A DNA stretch of 44,079 bases from Bacteroidales bacterium (GCA_013141455.1 JABFQW010000041.1:1-44079); one strand, 5' to 3'. Shown: positions 25,083 to 34,584, numbered from the stretch's first letter. Made by a program: numbers and translations. The notes: generated by a model not told the origin, from the letters alone.

Positions 25083-27437
25083 ATGAAAAATAAGGTAAAA
25101 TGGATTATTGGGTTTTGTATTTGGGGTATGATTATATTTCTATCTTCTCAGACCCATTGCCAAACTTACGACACCATCTCAAACTGGGATGGCATCACAC
25201 AAAACTGGACAGTTTGGGCAGGTGGTTCACAGCTTGTAGCCAATCCGCACCCCGATAGCGTTAACCCATCGGAGCATTGTTTCGATGTTGTTACCAGTTC
25301 CGATTTGTACGATCTTATGTTTTTTGATATGCCTGAAGCAGCAAATTTTATTATTTATCCAAGGTATAATCTTAAAATATTTGCACCTGCAGGCGGGGGC
25401 GATATTGTGTTTAAATTCGAAAACAGCGATAATACCGTATCGCATGAGATTTTGATGACACCAGTGCCCGGCCAATGGACAAACCTTAACTTTAATTTTT
25501 CGGATGTGGGTTACGAAAACCTTACCCGGATGGTGATTTTCATCGATTTTCAGAGTTCAACCGTGGGGCAACATTGGTTTATTGATGATATTACAAAAGA
25601 GATTCCGGCGCCCCTTGTCCTGCAAACAAACCTTCCGATTGTGGTAATCAATACTTTTGGTGCCTCGATACCCGACGATCCCAAAATTACGGCACATTTA
25701 GGTATCGTTGATAATGGCGCCGGGATCCCAAACAATTATAACGATCCTTATACCAATTACGATGGCTTTGTTGGTATCGAGATACGCGGACAATCGACAC
25801 AGATGTATCCTAAAAAAAACTATGATTTTGAAACACGCGATGATGCAGGCGGTAATCTCGATGTTTCACTATTGGGATTGCCCGAAGAAAACGACTGGAT
25901 TTTATATGCCCCTTATTCCGATAAATCGATGCTGCGCAATGCCGTTTCGTTTAGTATGGGACAAAATCTTGATGGTTACTGCAGCCGCACTGTTTTCTGC
26001 GAACTCGTTTTGAATGGTGATTACAAGGGAGTTTATATTTTGATGGAGCGAATCAAGAAAAGTGAATTTCGTGTTGACATCGCAACCTTAAAGCCTGATG
26101 AGGTTTCGGGTGACGATCTCACAGGCGGCTATATCATCAAGGTGGACAAGCTCGATATTGATTTTTCGTATGCTACAGACGGTTGGAAGTCGAATCCCGC
26201 ACCTTCCTATCCAAATGCCATGGATATCACCTTTCAGTATTATTATCCTGAATCGGATGAGATTATGCCTCAGCAAAAAACATATATTAAAAATTATGTA
26301 ACTACTGCCGAAAACACGCTTACGGGATCAAACTTTTCTGATCCCGATCTGGGATACAAAAAATACATGGATGTGCCTTCGTTCATCGATATGATGTTGC
26401 TTAGCGAAATTGCGAAGGAAGTAGATAAATACAGGTACAGCACCTATTTTTACAAAGATAAAGACAGTGATGGCGGAAAACTCTTCGCCGGTCCGGCCTG
26501 GGATTTCAACCTGGGTTATGGTAACGTCGATTACTGGTCGCCCGGGATCGATTACACAGGCTGGTTATATCCACTTGTCGAAAACAATGAATGGGGGATC
26601 ATGTTTTGGTGGAAACGGCTGATGGAAGATACGTATTTTCGCGATATGGTGAAAACAAGATGGATAAGTTTAAGACAGGAAGCACTGAGCAATAACCATA
26701 TCCATGCAACGATCGATTCGATTCTGACCCTTACTGAAACGGCACAAGAAAGAAACTATGAACGATGGCCGATACTTGGGCATTATGTCTGGCCAAACTA
26801 CGACTGGCAAAACAATACGTATGCTGATGAGGTCGATTATTTTGAAACTTTCCTGTTCAACCGGCTGCAATGGATGGATAGCAATATCACGGGTAATATT
26901 ATCCAGCCATGGTTGACGGCTACTGCCACTGCCAACAAAATTCATCTGAAGCTGAACCGCGATTATTTCAGACAGAATGTATTAAAAAAGGGAAATTTTC
27001 AATTGAACAATGCACCCTGGGATCTGACTATTATAAGCGTTCAATACCTGAATGCTTCGGAATGTGTATTAACCTTATCGGCTGACATTACTGATTTACA
27101 TGATATTACAGTTACGGCTTCCAAAAAAATACTCAATACCTGGCAGGATCTGACGAGTAACCCATTGGGTTATGCCGCTGTTGGTGAACCATTGGCACAG
27201 CTACACGAGATAAAAATATTTGAGGTATCGGGTCAGATTCATATCCAATGTGATCGTCCCGAATATATGCCTGATCAAATCGAAATCCTTAACCTTACCG
27301 GACAAAGTCTTGGGATTTATTCTCTCGAAAAATCAACGGAAAATAGTATTCCCCATTATTTGAAACCGGGTATTTATTTAGTTGTGTTTAAGGTTGAAAA
27401 CATCATCCAGATTCAGCGGGTGGCTGTGATGAGGTAG
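25083..27437 (+). CDS. Secreted CotH-family protein with N-terminal jelly-roll-like domain and T9SS sorting domain
   Basis: This is a 784-residue exported protein: signal peptide (1-27), a carbohydrate-binding-like beta domain (about 28-175, ending HWFIDDITKE), a CotH kinase-like domain (about 183-600) with GIEIRGQST (231-239), GDYKGVYILMERIKKSEF (312-329) and PAWDFNLGYGN (471-481), and a C-terminal T9SS type A sorting domain (IEILNLTGQSLGIYSL, GIYLVVFKV). The Asp of WDF is kept, while the second acidic residue seen in many CotH kinases is Asn here. TAACTTTG at 25030-25037 could be its -7 element. It is a second CotH paralogue with different accessory domains from the gene at 17076. Confidence 0.9.
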   Translation: MKNKVKWIIGFCIWGMIIFLSSQTHCQTYDTISNWDGITQNWTVWAGGSQLVANPHPDSVNPSEHCFDVVTSSDLYDLMFFDMPEAANFIIYPRYNLKIFAPAGGGDIVFKFENSDNTVSHEILMTPVPGQWTNLNFNFSDVGYENLTRMVIFIDFQSSTVGQHWFIDDITKEIPAPLVLQTNLPIVVINTFGASIPDDPKITAHLGIVDNGAGIPNNYNDPYTNYDGFVGIEIRGQSTQMYPKKNYDFETRDDAGGNLDVSLLGLPEENDWILYAPYSDKSMLRNAVSFSMGQNLDGYCSRTVFCELVLNGDYKGVYILMERIKKSEFRVDIATLKPDEVSGDDLTGGYIIKVDKLDIDFSYATDGWKSNPAPSYPNAMDITFQYYYPESDEIMPQQKTYIKNYVTTAENTLTGSNFSDPDLGYKKYMDVPSFIDMMLLSEIAKEVDKYRYSTYFYKDKDSDGGKLFAGPAWDFNLGYGNVDYWSPGIDYTGWLYPLVENNEWGIMFWWKRLMEDTYFRDMVKTRWISLRQEALSNNHIHATIDSILTLTETAQERNYERWPILGHYVWPNYDWQNNTYADEVDYFETFLFNRLQWMDSNITGNIIQPWLTATATANKIHLKLNRDYFRQNVLKKGNFQLNNAPWDLTIISVQYLNASECVLTLSADITDLHDITVTASKKILNTWQDLTSNPLGYAAVGEPLAQLHEIKIFEVSGQIHIQCDRPEYMPDQIEILNLTGQSLGIYSLEKSTENSIPHYLKPGIYLVVFKVENIIQIQRVAVMR

Positions 27438-27575
27438 GCATTCTTTTTTCCGATGAAGATAATCAATTCGCCTGCAAATCGCGAAACTTCATTAAGCATT
27501 GGTGTTTGCATGAAATAAAAGCAAAATGCGTTAGCAACGTATCGCTGTCATCATGTATTGATTTGCTTATTGTTT

Positions 27576-28922
27576 CTATTGTATAAGTATTTTATCCATA
27601 TACTTCAAATTTTCATTGTCAGATAGTTTATATAAATACAGACCCTCAGGCAAATTAGTAATTGAAACAGAAGACTTATTTTCAATACGTTGATTCAGCA
27701 CCAATTCACCAGCTGTATTGTAAATCTCAAGGTTAAATGACGGAGTGGTTTCATTCCATGAAAAACATAGTTGATCCGATGCCGGGTTCGGAAAAACGAC
27801 AGACTCGACTGACTGTTTATCTTGAATTCCCGCAATGTCTGTCTCTGAATAGAAGAACGTGAGCTTTCCTAAGTATTCCCATGTACCCTCATAGTATTCA
27901 TAACCTGAAAGCTGTGTAAGCATGTGATTGAAATACAGTGCATTATTATTAAATATTTCGGGGATAAGCAATTCGTTGTAACTAAATTGTTGATTGAATT
28001 CGTTCTCTTCTTTGTATTCCTGGATCCAGTTATCAGGCGTAATCCCCGGCTCAAAAACAGTATGTAAGATTAAATCGCCTTCGGCATTGTAAGAGAATTG
28101 TTCTTTTTCGGTTAAATCCCATGAATCTATATACCAAAAGCTTAAAATAAGGCTTTCCAACTTCGCGTCAGCCGAGTAGAAATATTCAAGTTTATCTGAA
28201 TTTTTCCAAATACCGGCAATAGGCTCCCAGTCGAATGAGGTTTCCAAAATAAGCTTTTCTTCCGCATCATACTGAAATTCAGTTTTGTAACTAATAACCC
28301 AGTCACCTAACTGTATATCCCACAAATAGCTATTGATTGATTGCAGGTTGGTTGTGTAAGCGTATTCATCTTTGTAATAAGGCACCCAACTGTTTGTAGT
28401 TTGCTCCCGATTATAACTTGTGATGGTGGTTAACCGGTTGTTTTCAGTATAGGCATATTCTTCTTTATAATCTGCAATCCATTGATTATTAATTAAATCC
28501 CAAGTATAGGATAAATCTTCGATGATATTCCTGCCAGCGTCATACGTAAATGCCAATTGATAATCTTCGATCCATTTATTTTCATTGTAATCCCAATCGT
28601 AGAGAAAGTAGGAAGTGATCAATCCAACATTATTATAGGTGAATACATCCTTTTCAATGTTTTCCGTTTGTCCATTATAGTATTCTTCAAAAATCAGACT
28701 GTCCATCTTTTGCATCAAAGTCTGGGGGGATTTCAGATTATTTGCAACTTTATCCGACAATTGATTAAAAGCGTACTGCAAATGTCTTTCAATGGATTTA
28801 TTTTGCTTTTGGGCATGATAAACAGCAAGTCTGTCTTTTACATGATGGTGCTTGTTTGTTGGTTGAGCCGTTGAGGCCATGAACAGCAAACAATAGATTA
28901 TTGTTGAAAGGAATTGTTTCAT
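27576..28922 (-). CDS. Secreted repeat protein with T9SS sorting domain
   Basis: This is a 448-residue protein with signal peptide (1-19). Residues about 75-330 consist of roughly six imperfect repeats of near 40 residues, built on the pattern Y-x-W-D-(6)-N-x-W-(3)-Y-K-x-E-Y-x-Y, for example NNQWIADYKEEYAYTENNRL. This resembles YD-type and DUF3836-type beta-strand repeats. The C-terminus carries a T9SS type A sorting domain (VVFPNPASDQLCFSW, then LPEGLYLYKLSDNE). It is probably a surface or released structural or adhesive protein. No enzyme motif is seen, and it is convergent with the CotH gene at 25083. Confidence 0.85.
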   Translation of the reverse strand: MKQFLSTIIYCLLFMASTAQPTNKHHHVKDRLAVYHAQKQNKSIERHLQYAFNQLSDKVANNLKSPQTLMQKMDSLIFEEYYNGQTENIEKDVFTYNNVGLITSYFLYDWDYNENKWIEDYQLAFTYDAGRNIIEDLSYTWDLINNQWIADYKEEYAYTENNRLTTITSYNREQTTNSWVPYYKDEYAYTTNLQSINSYLWDIQLGDWVISYKTEFQYDAEEKLILETSFDWEPIAGIWKNSDKLEYFYSADAKLESLILSFWYIDSWDLTEKEQFSYNAEGDLILHTVFEPGITPDNWIQEYKEENEFNQQFSYNELLIPEIFNNNALYFNHMLTQLSGYEYYEGTWEYLGKLTFFYSETDIAGIQDKQSVESVVFPNPASDQLCFSWNETTPSFNLEIYNTAGELVLNQRIENKSSVSITNLPEGLYLYKLSDNENLKYMDKILIQ

Positions 28923-29158
28923 ACATTTAATTTACAGATAGTTAAAGATTATATTAGTTGGTTTCTACCTGTTAAAAGTAGTTATAAATTAATTGTAAAG
29001 CGAATTACACTCGCCAGTAAATTTAAATTTTAGCAAAGGATCATGACTATTTCTTTTTTAACGCATGAACTATATTTTATGATACGAACAGCAAAGCCTG
29101 CCAAAGGTAAATCACCGAATCACAGCAAGATGCAATTATAGATTTGGAATTAGACTCA

Positions 29159-29373
29159 GAAACTGTCTAAAATTTTAATTTAAGTTGAGTGTTATAATCA
29201 AATGTCAGGCTGAGCGCAGTCGAAGCCGACCAAACAAATAAAAAAACTCGTTTATAATTTTAAAAAAGAGCATTTCGACTTCCTCGTCTTTCGGACGAGA
29301 CTGGCTGCTCAATGTGACAGAAATACGAGTTTTTATCATTCATAATTTCATTTTAACATTTTTAGACAGTTTC
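29159..29373. mobile_element. 215-bp MITE-like palindromic element
   Basis: Perfect 14-bp terminal inverted repeats gaaactgtctaaaa (29159-29172) and ttttagacagtttc (29360-29373) enclose inner inverted segments: aaaaactcg (about 29244-29252) against cgagttttt (about 29327-29335), and tgtcaggctgagcgcagtcg (about 29202-29221) facing catttcgacttcctcgtc and ctcaatgtgaca. A small ctcgtc/gacgag stem is near 29284-29300. There is no open frame. The inner GTCAGGCTGAGCG...CATTTCGAC type is a frequent intergenic repeat in Bacteroidota. The flanks 28923-29158 and 29374-29508 show no gene. Confidence 0.65.
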
Positions 29374-29508
29374 TCAAATTCCGTTGGTGGATTTTGTGTT
29401 TTGGTTCGTTGGTGGCATTTTAATGGGATATTGGTACAAGATTGATCAGCAAATCATTTATTGAATGGCCTTGTTCATGCCAGATTTCAATCACCAGGAA
29501 GTCATTAG

Positions 29509-30117
29509 CTAAAACGAATATCCGAGCATAAATGAATAATATGTATCCCAGACTTTATGACGTTTATTATCATAAAAAGCATCTCCGATCAAAACAGGAT
29601 TATTATCTTTTCCCTGCGGACTTTTCAGATAATACAAGGCTCCTGCGCGGGGAGCAACATAAAGGCCATGGAAAAATTTCCAGACATATCCCGCCTCTAA
29701 ACCGACTAACTGTGAATATAATATTTTCGAATCCCGGCTTGCTTTATTTTCAACAAACTGACTTTTATTGTGGTACATAAGCCTCGAATAGAACCCTTTA
29801 TCACTTTTACTTTTCGCATAGAAGTAATCAAAATTCAGCGCGTAAATATAGTTGACCCGCATATTAAATCCATCCGGAGTGCCACTGAACTGCTTCGATG
29901 GAGCTTTAAAATGCTCGTAGCCGAGTGATAACCGGTAGTTTTTGTGGCGAATACCTGCATTTGCCGAGATACCGCCGGTTAATACCGTTATCGGAACATC
30001 AAACTCAACAAACAGTTTACAATTTCTATTGTTTGATGTTGAATCTTTTTGCGAATAAACCTGTGTAACAGAGGCGATAGCAAGCGCCATAATTATCAAT
30101 AATTTTGTGTTCATCAT
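29509..30117 (-). CDS. Predicted outer-membrane beta-barrel protein
   Basis: This is a 202-residue protein with a signal peptide (KLLIIMALAIASVTQVYSQ, cleavage near 22). The mature part alternates as in a small barrel (LSLGYEHF, MRVNYIYALNFDYFYA, LVGLEAGYVWKF) and ends in FMLGYSF, a C-terminal Phe signature. I cannot assign a family more precisely. It lies 63 bases downstream of the Crp/Fnr gene on the same strand, so it could belong to that transcript or be its target. Confidence 0.75.
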   Translation of the reverse strand: MMNTKLLIIMALAIASVTQVYSQKDSTSNNRNCKLFVEFDVPITVLTGGISANAGIRHKNYRLSLGYEHFKAPSKQFSGTPDGFNMRVNYIYALNFDYFYAKSKSDKGFYSRLMYHNKSQFVENKASRDSKILYSQLVGLEAGYVWKFFHGLYVAPRAGALYYLKSPQGKDNNPVLIGDAFYDNKRHKVWDTYYSFMLGYSF

Positions 30118-30180
30118 TTTAGGAATTTAAGTATGGCACAAAATTATATTGGCTTATTCGCTTATGACACAGACAAATGT

Positions 30181-30750
30181 CTATAATTTAGCCTGAAGAA
30201 GTTTCTTTCTGATTCGGCTCAGGTGTCGTTCGGTAATCCCAAGGGTTGAAGCAAGATATTTGGCCGGAATCTGTTGCAGAAGCGAAATCTCATTACGCAG
30301 CAATTTCATATAGCGTTCTTCGGCCGACAAGGTGATAAAATCGAATCGGCTATCCTCGATACAACTTATCTGGTATTCCAACATATTCATATAAAACTGC
30401 CGGAAATCTGGATCTTCATCTTTTAGTTTGTAAAGTTTATCTCTTTTAATGACAACCATCGCCACATCACACATCGCCCTTATATTTTCCTTTGAAGGCA
30501 ATCCATTAAAAAAACTTGATAATGAAACCGCAATTTTCCCCGGCCCTGCCAGGTAGGTCGTAATCTCATCTCCATCTTTATTAAAAAAAACCTGAAGCAC
30601 CCCGGAATCGACTATCGCGATCTGATCATTTACCTGTCCTTCGGTAAGGAAATAATCTCCCCGGCCAAGTTTAACGAAATCGGCCAGAGCCATCACCTTA
30701 TCCGACAAACCGGGAGGATGGTTTTTAAAAATTTCCAGAATATTTTCCAT
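30181..30750 (-). CDS. Crp/Fnr-family transcriptional regulator
   Basis: This is a 189-residue regulator with an N-terminal cyclic-nucleotide-binding-like beta barrel (about 15-115; GRGDYFLTEGQVNDQIAIVDSG region, with LAGPGKIAVSLSSFFNG following). A dimer helix comes next, then a C-terminal helix-turn-helix (about 150-185: IPAKYLASTLGITERHLSRI). The usual RxS phosphate-binding signature of cAMP-binding Crp is not present, so the effector is unknown; this short form is common in Bacteroidota. It is 96 bases downstream of an SDR gene and upstream of an outer-membrane protein gene, all on the minus strand. Confidence 0.9.
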   Translation of the reverse strand: MENILEIFKNHPPGLSDKVMALADFVKLGRGDYFLTEGQVNDQIAIVDSGVLQVFFNKDGDEITTYLAGPGKIAVSLSSFFNGLPSKENIRAMCDVAMVVIKRDKLYKLKDEDPDFRQFYMNMLEYQISCIEDSRFDFITLSAEERYMKLLRNEISLLQQIPAKYLASTLGITERHLSRIRKKLLQAKL

Positions 30751-30846
30751 ATTAGCGAATTTATTATGATCAAAACAGCCATATTGACCTCTCGTTCAAT
30801 TATATACGGCTCGATTCAATAAAACAATTTGAACGGCAGTTGTTTA

Positions 30847-31563
30847 TCAGAAACGATCGAAAACAGCCCGCGGAATATTTTGCAACAGGATAGCGACCAA
30901 CCGCCATCGATGCGTGATATAGGCAACTTTCCTCTTGTTCCGGATGGCAATGAAAATCTGTTTGGCGGCTTTTTCAACCGTAGCCACCCAAAATTGTCCT
31001 TCGCCTTTTGCCATATTGGTTTTGACAAAACCCGGCCTGATATCGGTGACAAGTATGGGGAAACGGAGGTGTTTTGCTTTTTGACGCAACGATTCCAGAT
31101 AATTGATCTGATAGGCTTTTGTAGCATTGTAAGCTGGTGCCTGCCTGCTACCTCTCAGTCCGGCGACGGAAGTGATGGCCACCAGATGACCATGTTTTTG
31201 ATTTTCAAAATAGTTGAATGCCCAATCGGCCACACAGGTGAAACCTGTAACATTTGTGTCAATAGTACTCTTTTCAACCGAAAAATCAAGATGATCGTTC
31301 AGGTCGCCGGTACCCGAACTGATAAAAAGTAAATCCAATCCGCCTAATTCCTTTGTTAGTTCCTCAAGATTTTGAACAGTGGTTTGTGTTTCGGTGATGT
31401 CGAAAGTCCTGACAATAAAGGAATCCGGTTTTACTTGTTTCAGATCGGCAAGCAATCCGGTTCGACGGCCCGTGATGCCAACCCTATAGTTGTTGTTAAC
31501 CAATAATTTGGCAAGTTCGTTGCCAATGCCTGAAGTTGCGCCGATTATGATTGCTTTTTTCAT
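30847..31563 (-). CDS. Short-chain dehydrogenase/reductase
   Basis: This is a 238-residue classical SDR. The cofactor-binding motif is GATSGIG at 8-14 (TGxxxGIG type), and GRR near residue 32 suggests NADP preference. The catalytic set is Ser in ITSVAG near 131 and YNATK near 145-149, followed by DIRPGFVKTNMA (about 174-185). The substrate is unknown. The C-terminal tail (HRWRLVAILLQNIPRAVFDRF) is amphipathic and may touch the membrane. It is the first gene of the minus-strand SDR, Crp/Fnr and outer-membrane protein run. Confidence 0.92.
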   Translation of the reverse strand: MKKAIIIGATSGIGNELAKLLVNNNYRVGITGRRTGLLADLKQVKPDSFIVRTFDITETQTTVQNLEELTKELGGLDLLFISSGTGDLNDHLDFSVEKSTIDTNVTGFTCVADWAFNYFENQKHGHLVAITSVAGLRGSRQAPAYNATKAYQINYLESLRQKAKHLRFPILVTDIRPGFVKTNMAKGEGQFWVATVEKAAKQIFIAIRNKRKVAYITHRWRLVAILLQNIPRAVFDRF

Positions 31564-31641
31564 TTATTTTAAGTTCACGAATTGAAAAACCCCGGGGTTT
31601 ACTTAACGGATAGTGAGTTAGCTGAATGTATCCCATTTCTG

Positions 31642-32610
31642 CTATTTTTTGTTGTATTTATTGCGGTATTCAACAGGCGTAAAACCGGCTATTTTCTTAA
31701 AGGTAGTACGGAAAGCCTTGGTATCCGTATAACCAACATCGAACATCACTTCATTGATGTTTTTCCGGTTGGTTTCGAAACTCCGTTTGGCTGCTTCAAT
31801 TTTTACCCGTTGAATATATTCCAAAACGGAATTGTTGGTTGCCTCTTTAAACCGCCGTTCGAAACTTCTTCTGCCAACGGTTACCTTGTCGGCCAGTTCT
31901 CCGATCGTTATTTTCACTTCGAAATTGTTCTCGATGTATTCCTGTGCCTGTTTCACCGCTTCATCCTGATGTTGTTTTTGTCCTTTAAACATGGCAAAAA
32001 CCGACTGGCTATCCCTGCCGATGTCAATTGCAAAATATTTCGAAGTAAGAATAGCCATCTCCCGGTTGGTATATTTTTCGACCAGATGCAGAAGCAGATT
32101 CCAGTACGAATTAGCACCACCGCTCGAATATATCCCGTTTTCTTCGGTGATAATGCTTCCATCCTGAACATCCACCTCAGGAAACATCTCATGGAAAGCA
32201 TTTATAAAACCCCAGTGGGTGGAGCATTTTTTGCCGTTGAGCAAACCCGTTGAAGCCAGCAGAAACGCCCCGACACACAAAGATGCCACTTCCGATCCCT
32301 GTTTATATTGTTCCGCAATCCAGGGTACTAATTTCCGGTTTGCCTGAATGGCATCCTTCATATCGCCAAACAAGGCGGGAATAATCACCAGATCAGGTTT
32401 CGATGCCTCATGCAACAGTTTATCGGGATGAACGCTGTATTTTCCTTCATTTAATTTGATTTCTTTTTTTTCTCCGACCAGTTCAATAGTAAACAGTGGT
32501 TGGTTTCCCGACATCTGTAAAAACTGGTTGACGGCGCTGAAACAGTACTGCGGACCGGCAATGGCCTGCATAACTGAACTTTCCGGGACAAGAATGGCTA
32601 CATTTTTCAT
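31642..32610 (-). CDS. GlxA-family regulator (DJ-1/PfpI domain plus AraC-type DNA-binding domain)
   Basis: This is a 322-residue regulator. The N-terminal DJ-1/PfpI-like domain (about 1-190) carries the nucleophile-elbow segment EVASLCVGAFLLASTG with Cys. The C-terminal AraC double helix-turn-helix spans about 220-320 (ITIGELADKVTVGRRSFERR, then INEVMFDVGYTDTKAFRTTF, FTPVEYRNKY). I take ATG 32610 (MKNVAILVPES), which starts the DJ-1 strand; an in-frame ATG at 32676 adds 22 unlikely residues. It is divergent from the SRPBCC/VOC/DoxX run that begins 127 bases away and probably regulates it. Confidence 0.92.
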   Translation of the reverse strand: MKNVAILVPESSVMQAIAGPQYCFSAVNQFLQMSGNQPLFTIELVGEKKEIKLNEGKYSVHPDKLLHEASKPDLVIIPALFGDMKDAIQANRKLVPWIAEQYKQGSEVASLCVGAFLLASTGLLNGKKCSTHWGFINAFHEMFPEVDVQDGSIITEENGIYSSGGANSYWNLLLHLVEKYTNREMAILTSKYFAIDIGRDSQSVFAMFKGQKQHQDEAVKQAQEYIENNFEVKITIGELADKVTVGRRSFERRFKEATNNSVLEYIQRVKIEAAKRSFETNRKNINEVMFDVGYTDTKAFRTTFKKIAGFTPVEYRNKYNKK

Positions 32611-32670
32611 GCAGTAAAAATAAATATATTTGTCGCAAATAGCCCTAAAAATGTCTTTTATACACTTCCC

Positions 32671-32697
32671 TTGCAAATGAAAATCATAGTATGTTTG
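32671..32697 (+). promoter_or_regulatory. Candidate promoter for the SRPBCC-VOC-DoxX run
   Basis: TATGTTTG at 32690-32697 fits the Bacteroidota -7 consensus TAnnTTTG, 40 bases before the ATG at 32738. TTG at 32671-32673 could serve as the -33 element, with a spacing slightly shorter than usual. The site lies in the divergent region facing the GlxA-type regulator gene. Confidence 0.45.
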
Positions 32698-32737
32698 TCA
32701 TTCCAAAATTGAAAACAACTTTAATAAAAATTACAAA

Positions 32738-33619
32738 ATGAAAACTACAGATAAATCAAAGATAACCGTTGAAGCACGCATAAAGGCTCCGGTTGAAAGA
32801 GTTTGGCAACTTTTTACACAACCGGAGCATATCGTTCATTGGAACAATGCTTCGGATGACTGGCATACTTCGTTTGCAGAAAATGACTTACAGCCTGGCG
32901 GAAGATTCATGTCGCGGATGGAGGCCAGGGATGGCAGTTTTGCTTTCGATTTTACCGGAACATACGATCTGGTAGAGCAACACAAGCAAATAGGTTATGT
33001 GATGGATGATGACAGAAAAGCACAATTGCAGTTTGTTTCTGACGGCAAGAATACCATCGTAACCGTGACTTTTGATGCCGAGCAGACTAACAGTGAAGAG
33101 ATGCAAAGAACGGGTTGGCAGGCTATTATGGATAACTTCAGAAAATATGTTGAAGCCTCTGATAAAATTGAAATACTACATTTCGAAATAAACATTCAGG
33201 CAAATGTCGAAAAGGTTTATCATACCATGCTGGACGAAAAAACATATCGTGAATGGACGGCTGAGTTTAATCCGACTTCACGTTTCGAGGGTTCCTGGAA
33301 AAAAGGCTCAAAAATCGTGTTTGTGGGGTGCGACAACGAAGGGAATCAGGAGGGAATGGTGAGCTGGATCAAAGAGAATATTCCCAATAAGTATGTGAGT
33401 ATCGAGCATAAGGGGATCATTAAGCAGGGTAAAGAAATTTTCACTGGACCAGGTGTGGACGAATGGGCAGGCGCACTTGAAAATTATACTTTTACTGAAG
33501 ATAATCAGCATACCTTGCTAACTGTTGATATGGATTCAAACCAGGAATTTAAACCTTACTTTGTTGAAACCTGGCCGAAAGCTTTGGCCAAACTAAAAGC
33601 AATGTGTGAAGGGAAATAG
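32738..33619 (+). CDS. Double SRPBCC (AHSA1-like) protein
   Basis: This is a 293-residue protein made of two AHSA1/SRPBCC domains in tandem. The first (about 8-142) has VEARIKAPVERVWQLFTQPE and HIVHWNNASDDW, ending GWQAIMDNFRKYVEA. The second (about 148-290) has FEINIQANVEKVYHTMLDEK, YREWTAEFNP and ends TWPKALAKLKAMCE. Each domain is normally a separate protein, so this is a fusion or a duplication. The domains bind hydrophobic ligands or partner proteins, with no catalytic motif visible. It is the first gene of a same-strand run with short gaps and is divergent from a GlxA-type regulator. Confidence 0.9.
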   Translation: MKTTDKSKITVEARIKAPVERVWQLFTQPEHIVHWNNASDDWHTSFAENDLQPGGRFMSRMEARDGSFAFDFTGTYDLVEQHKQIGYVMDDDRKAQLQFVSDGKNTIVTVTFDAEQTNSEEMQRTGWQAIMDNFRKYVEASDKIEILHFEINIQANVEKVYHTMLDEKTYREWTAEFNPTSRFEGSWKKGSKIVFVGCDNEGNQEGMVSWIKENIPNKYVSIEHKGIIKQGKEIFTGPGVDEWAGALENYTFTEDNQHTLLTVDMDSNQEFKPYFVETWPKALAKLKAMCEGK

Positions 33620-33643
33620 TTCGAACAGTTAAATTTAAAATAT

Positions 33644-34036
33644 ATGAACAGAAATATTTTAAAAAGTATCTGGGCCATCTTTGCCGGCATGATCACAGGA
33701 GCAGCTTTGTCGATAGGAACGGATTTTATACTTGAAAAGGCAGGCGTTTTCCCACTGCCCGACCAGGTTGATTTCGTTTGGTGGATGTTGCTTATTGCCC
33801 TTATTTATCGTGGCATCTATACGATAGCATCCGGCTGGGTTACCGCTGCTTTGGCACCCGGCAGACCCAAATATCATGCAATATTGCTCGGAATCATTGG
33901 CTTTGTTGTCACTTTGCTTGGCTCCATCGCAAACTGGGATAAATCAGCTGCCTGGTATCCAGTCGCCCTTATCCTGATCACCTTGCCCTGCACCTGGTAT
34001 GGGGGAATTCTTTATGAACGGTTCAAAAAAATATAA
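33644..34036 (+). CDS. Four-helix membrane protein of unknown function
   Basis: This is a 130-residue protein with four predicted membrane helices at about 8-28, 44-68, 78-98 and 104-122 and a short basic C-terminus (ERFKKI). I do not recognise a named family. It begins 24 bases after the SRPBCC stop and is very likely in the same transcript. Small helical membrane proteins of this kind occur in SRPBCC/VOC/DoxX clusters in this phylum, with no known role. Confidence 0.8.
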   Translation: MNRNILKSIWAIFAGMITGAALSIGTDFILEKAGVFPLPDQVDFVWWMLLIALIYRGIYTIASGWVTAALAPGRPKYHAILLGIIGFVVTLLGSIANWDKSAAWYPVALILITLPCTWYGGILYERFKKI

Positions 34037-34082
34037 AACATTGATTTTATACACTTTAAATAAACAAATAAACTAAACAATT

Positions 34083-34565
34083 ATGAAAACACAGGCAATT
34101 CCAAAGGGGTACCATACACTTACCCCATATATTAATGTTAAAAATTCAGTTGCTGCCATCGAGTTTTACAAAAAAGCATTTGGCGCAAAAGAAGTCGGAC
34201 GGATTATGATGCCCGATGGAACCATCGCCCATGCCGAGATTGAGATTGGCGACTCCAAAATCATGCTTGCCGAAGAAAATGTTCAGTGGGGCAATTTGAG
34301 TCCGCAAACGCTCGGAGGCTCTCCGGTTACCCTTTGTATCTACGTTGAAGACGTTGATGCCGTATTTGCCGGAGCAATTCAGGAAGGGGCAAAAGTTACC
34401 GGTGAAATGGAAGTGAAGGATCAGTTTTATGGCGATCGTACGGGAAGTATTACCGATCCTTTCGGACATCAGTGGACCATCATGACCCATCTTGAAGATA
34501 TTAGCTTCGATGAATTACAGAAGCGATCGGATGCCATGTTTCGGAAGACCGAAGATTGTGAATAA
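34083..34565 (+). CDS. VOC-superfamily protein (PhnB/glyoxalase-like)
   Basis: This is a 160-residue protein with the two-module vicinal oxygen chelate fold: TPYINVKNSVAAIEFYKKAF at 14-33, MPDGTIAHAEIEIGDSKIML in the first sheet, and VTLCIYVEDVDAVFAGAIQE, RTGSITDPFGHQWTIMTH in the second module. His in the first sheet and the DPFGHQW segment are typical of PhnB-like members. The substrate is unknown. Its gene follows the membrane protein by 46 bases and precedes the DoxX gene by 19. Confidence 0.9.
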   Translation: MKTQAIPKGYHTLTPYINVKNSVAAIEFYKKAFGAKEVGRIMMPDGTIAHAEIEIGDSKIMLAEENVQWGNLSPQTLGGSPVTLCIYVEDVDAVFAGAIQEGAKVTGEMEVKDQFYGDRTGSITDPFGHQWTIMTHLEDISFDELQKRSDAMFRKTEDCE

Positions 34566-34584
34566 TACCTAAACAACGATCAGT

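Noticed and set aside
31582-32253. A 223-codon plus-strand open frame
   Set aside because: It is antisense to the AraC-type domain of the GlxA-family regulator, whose helix-turn-helix motifs are clear.
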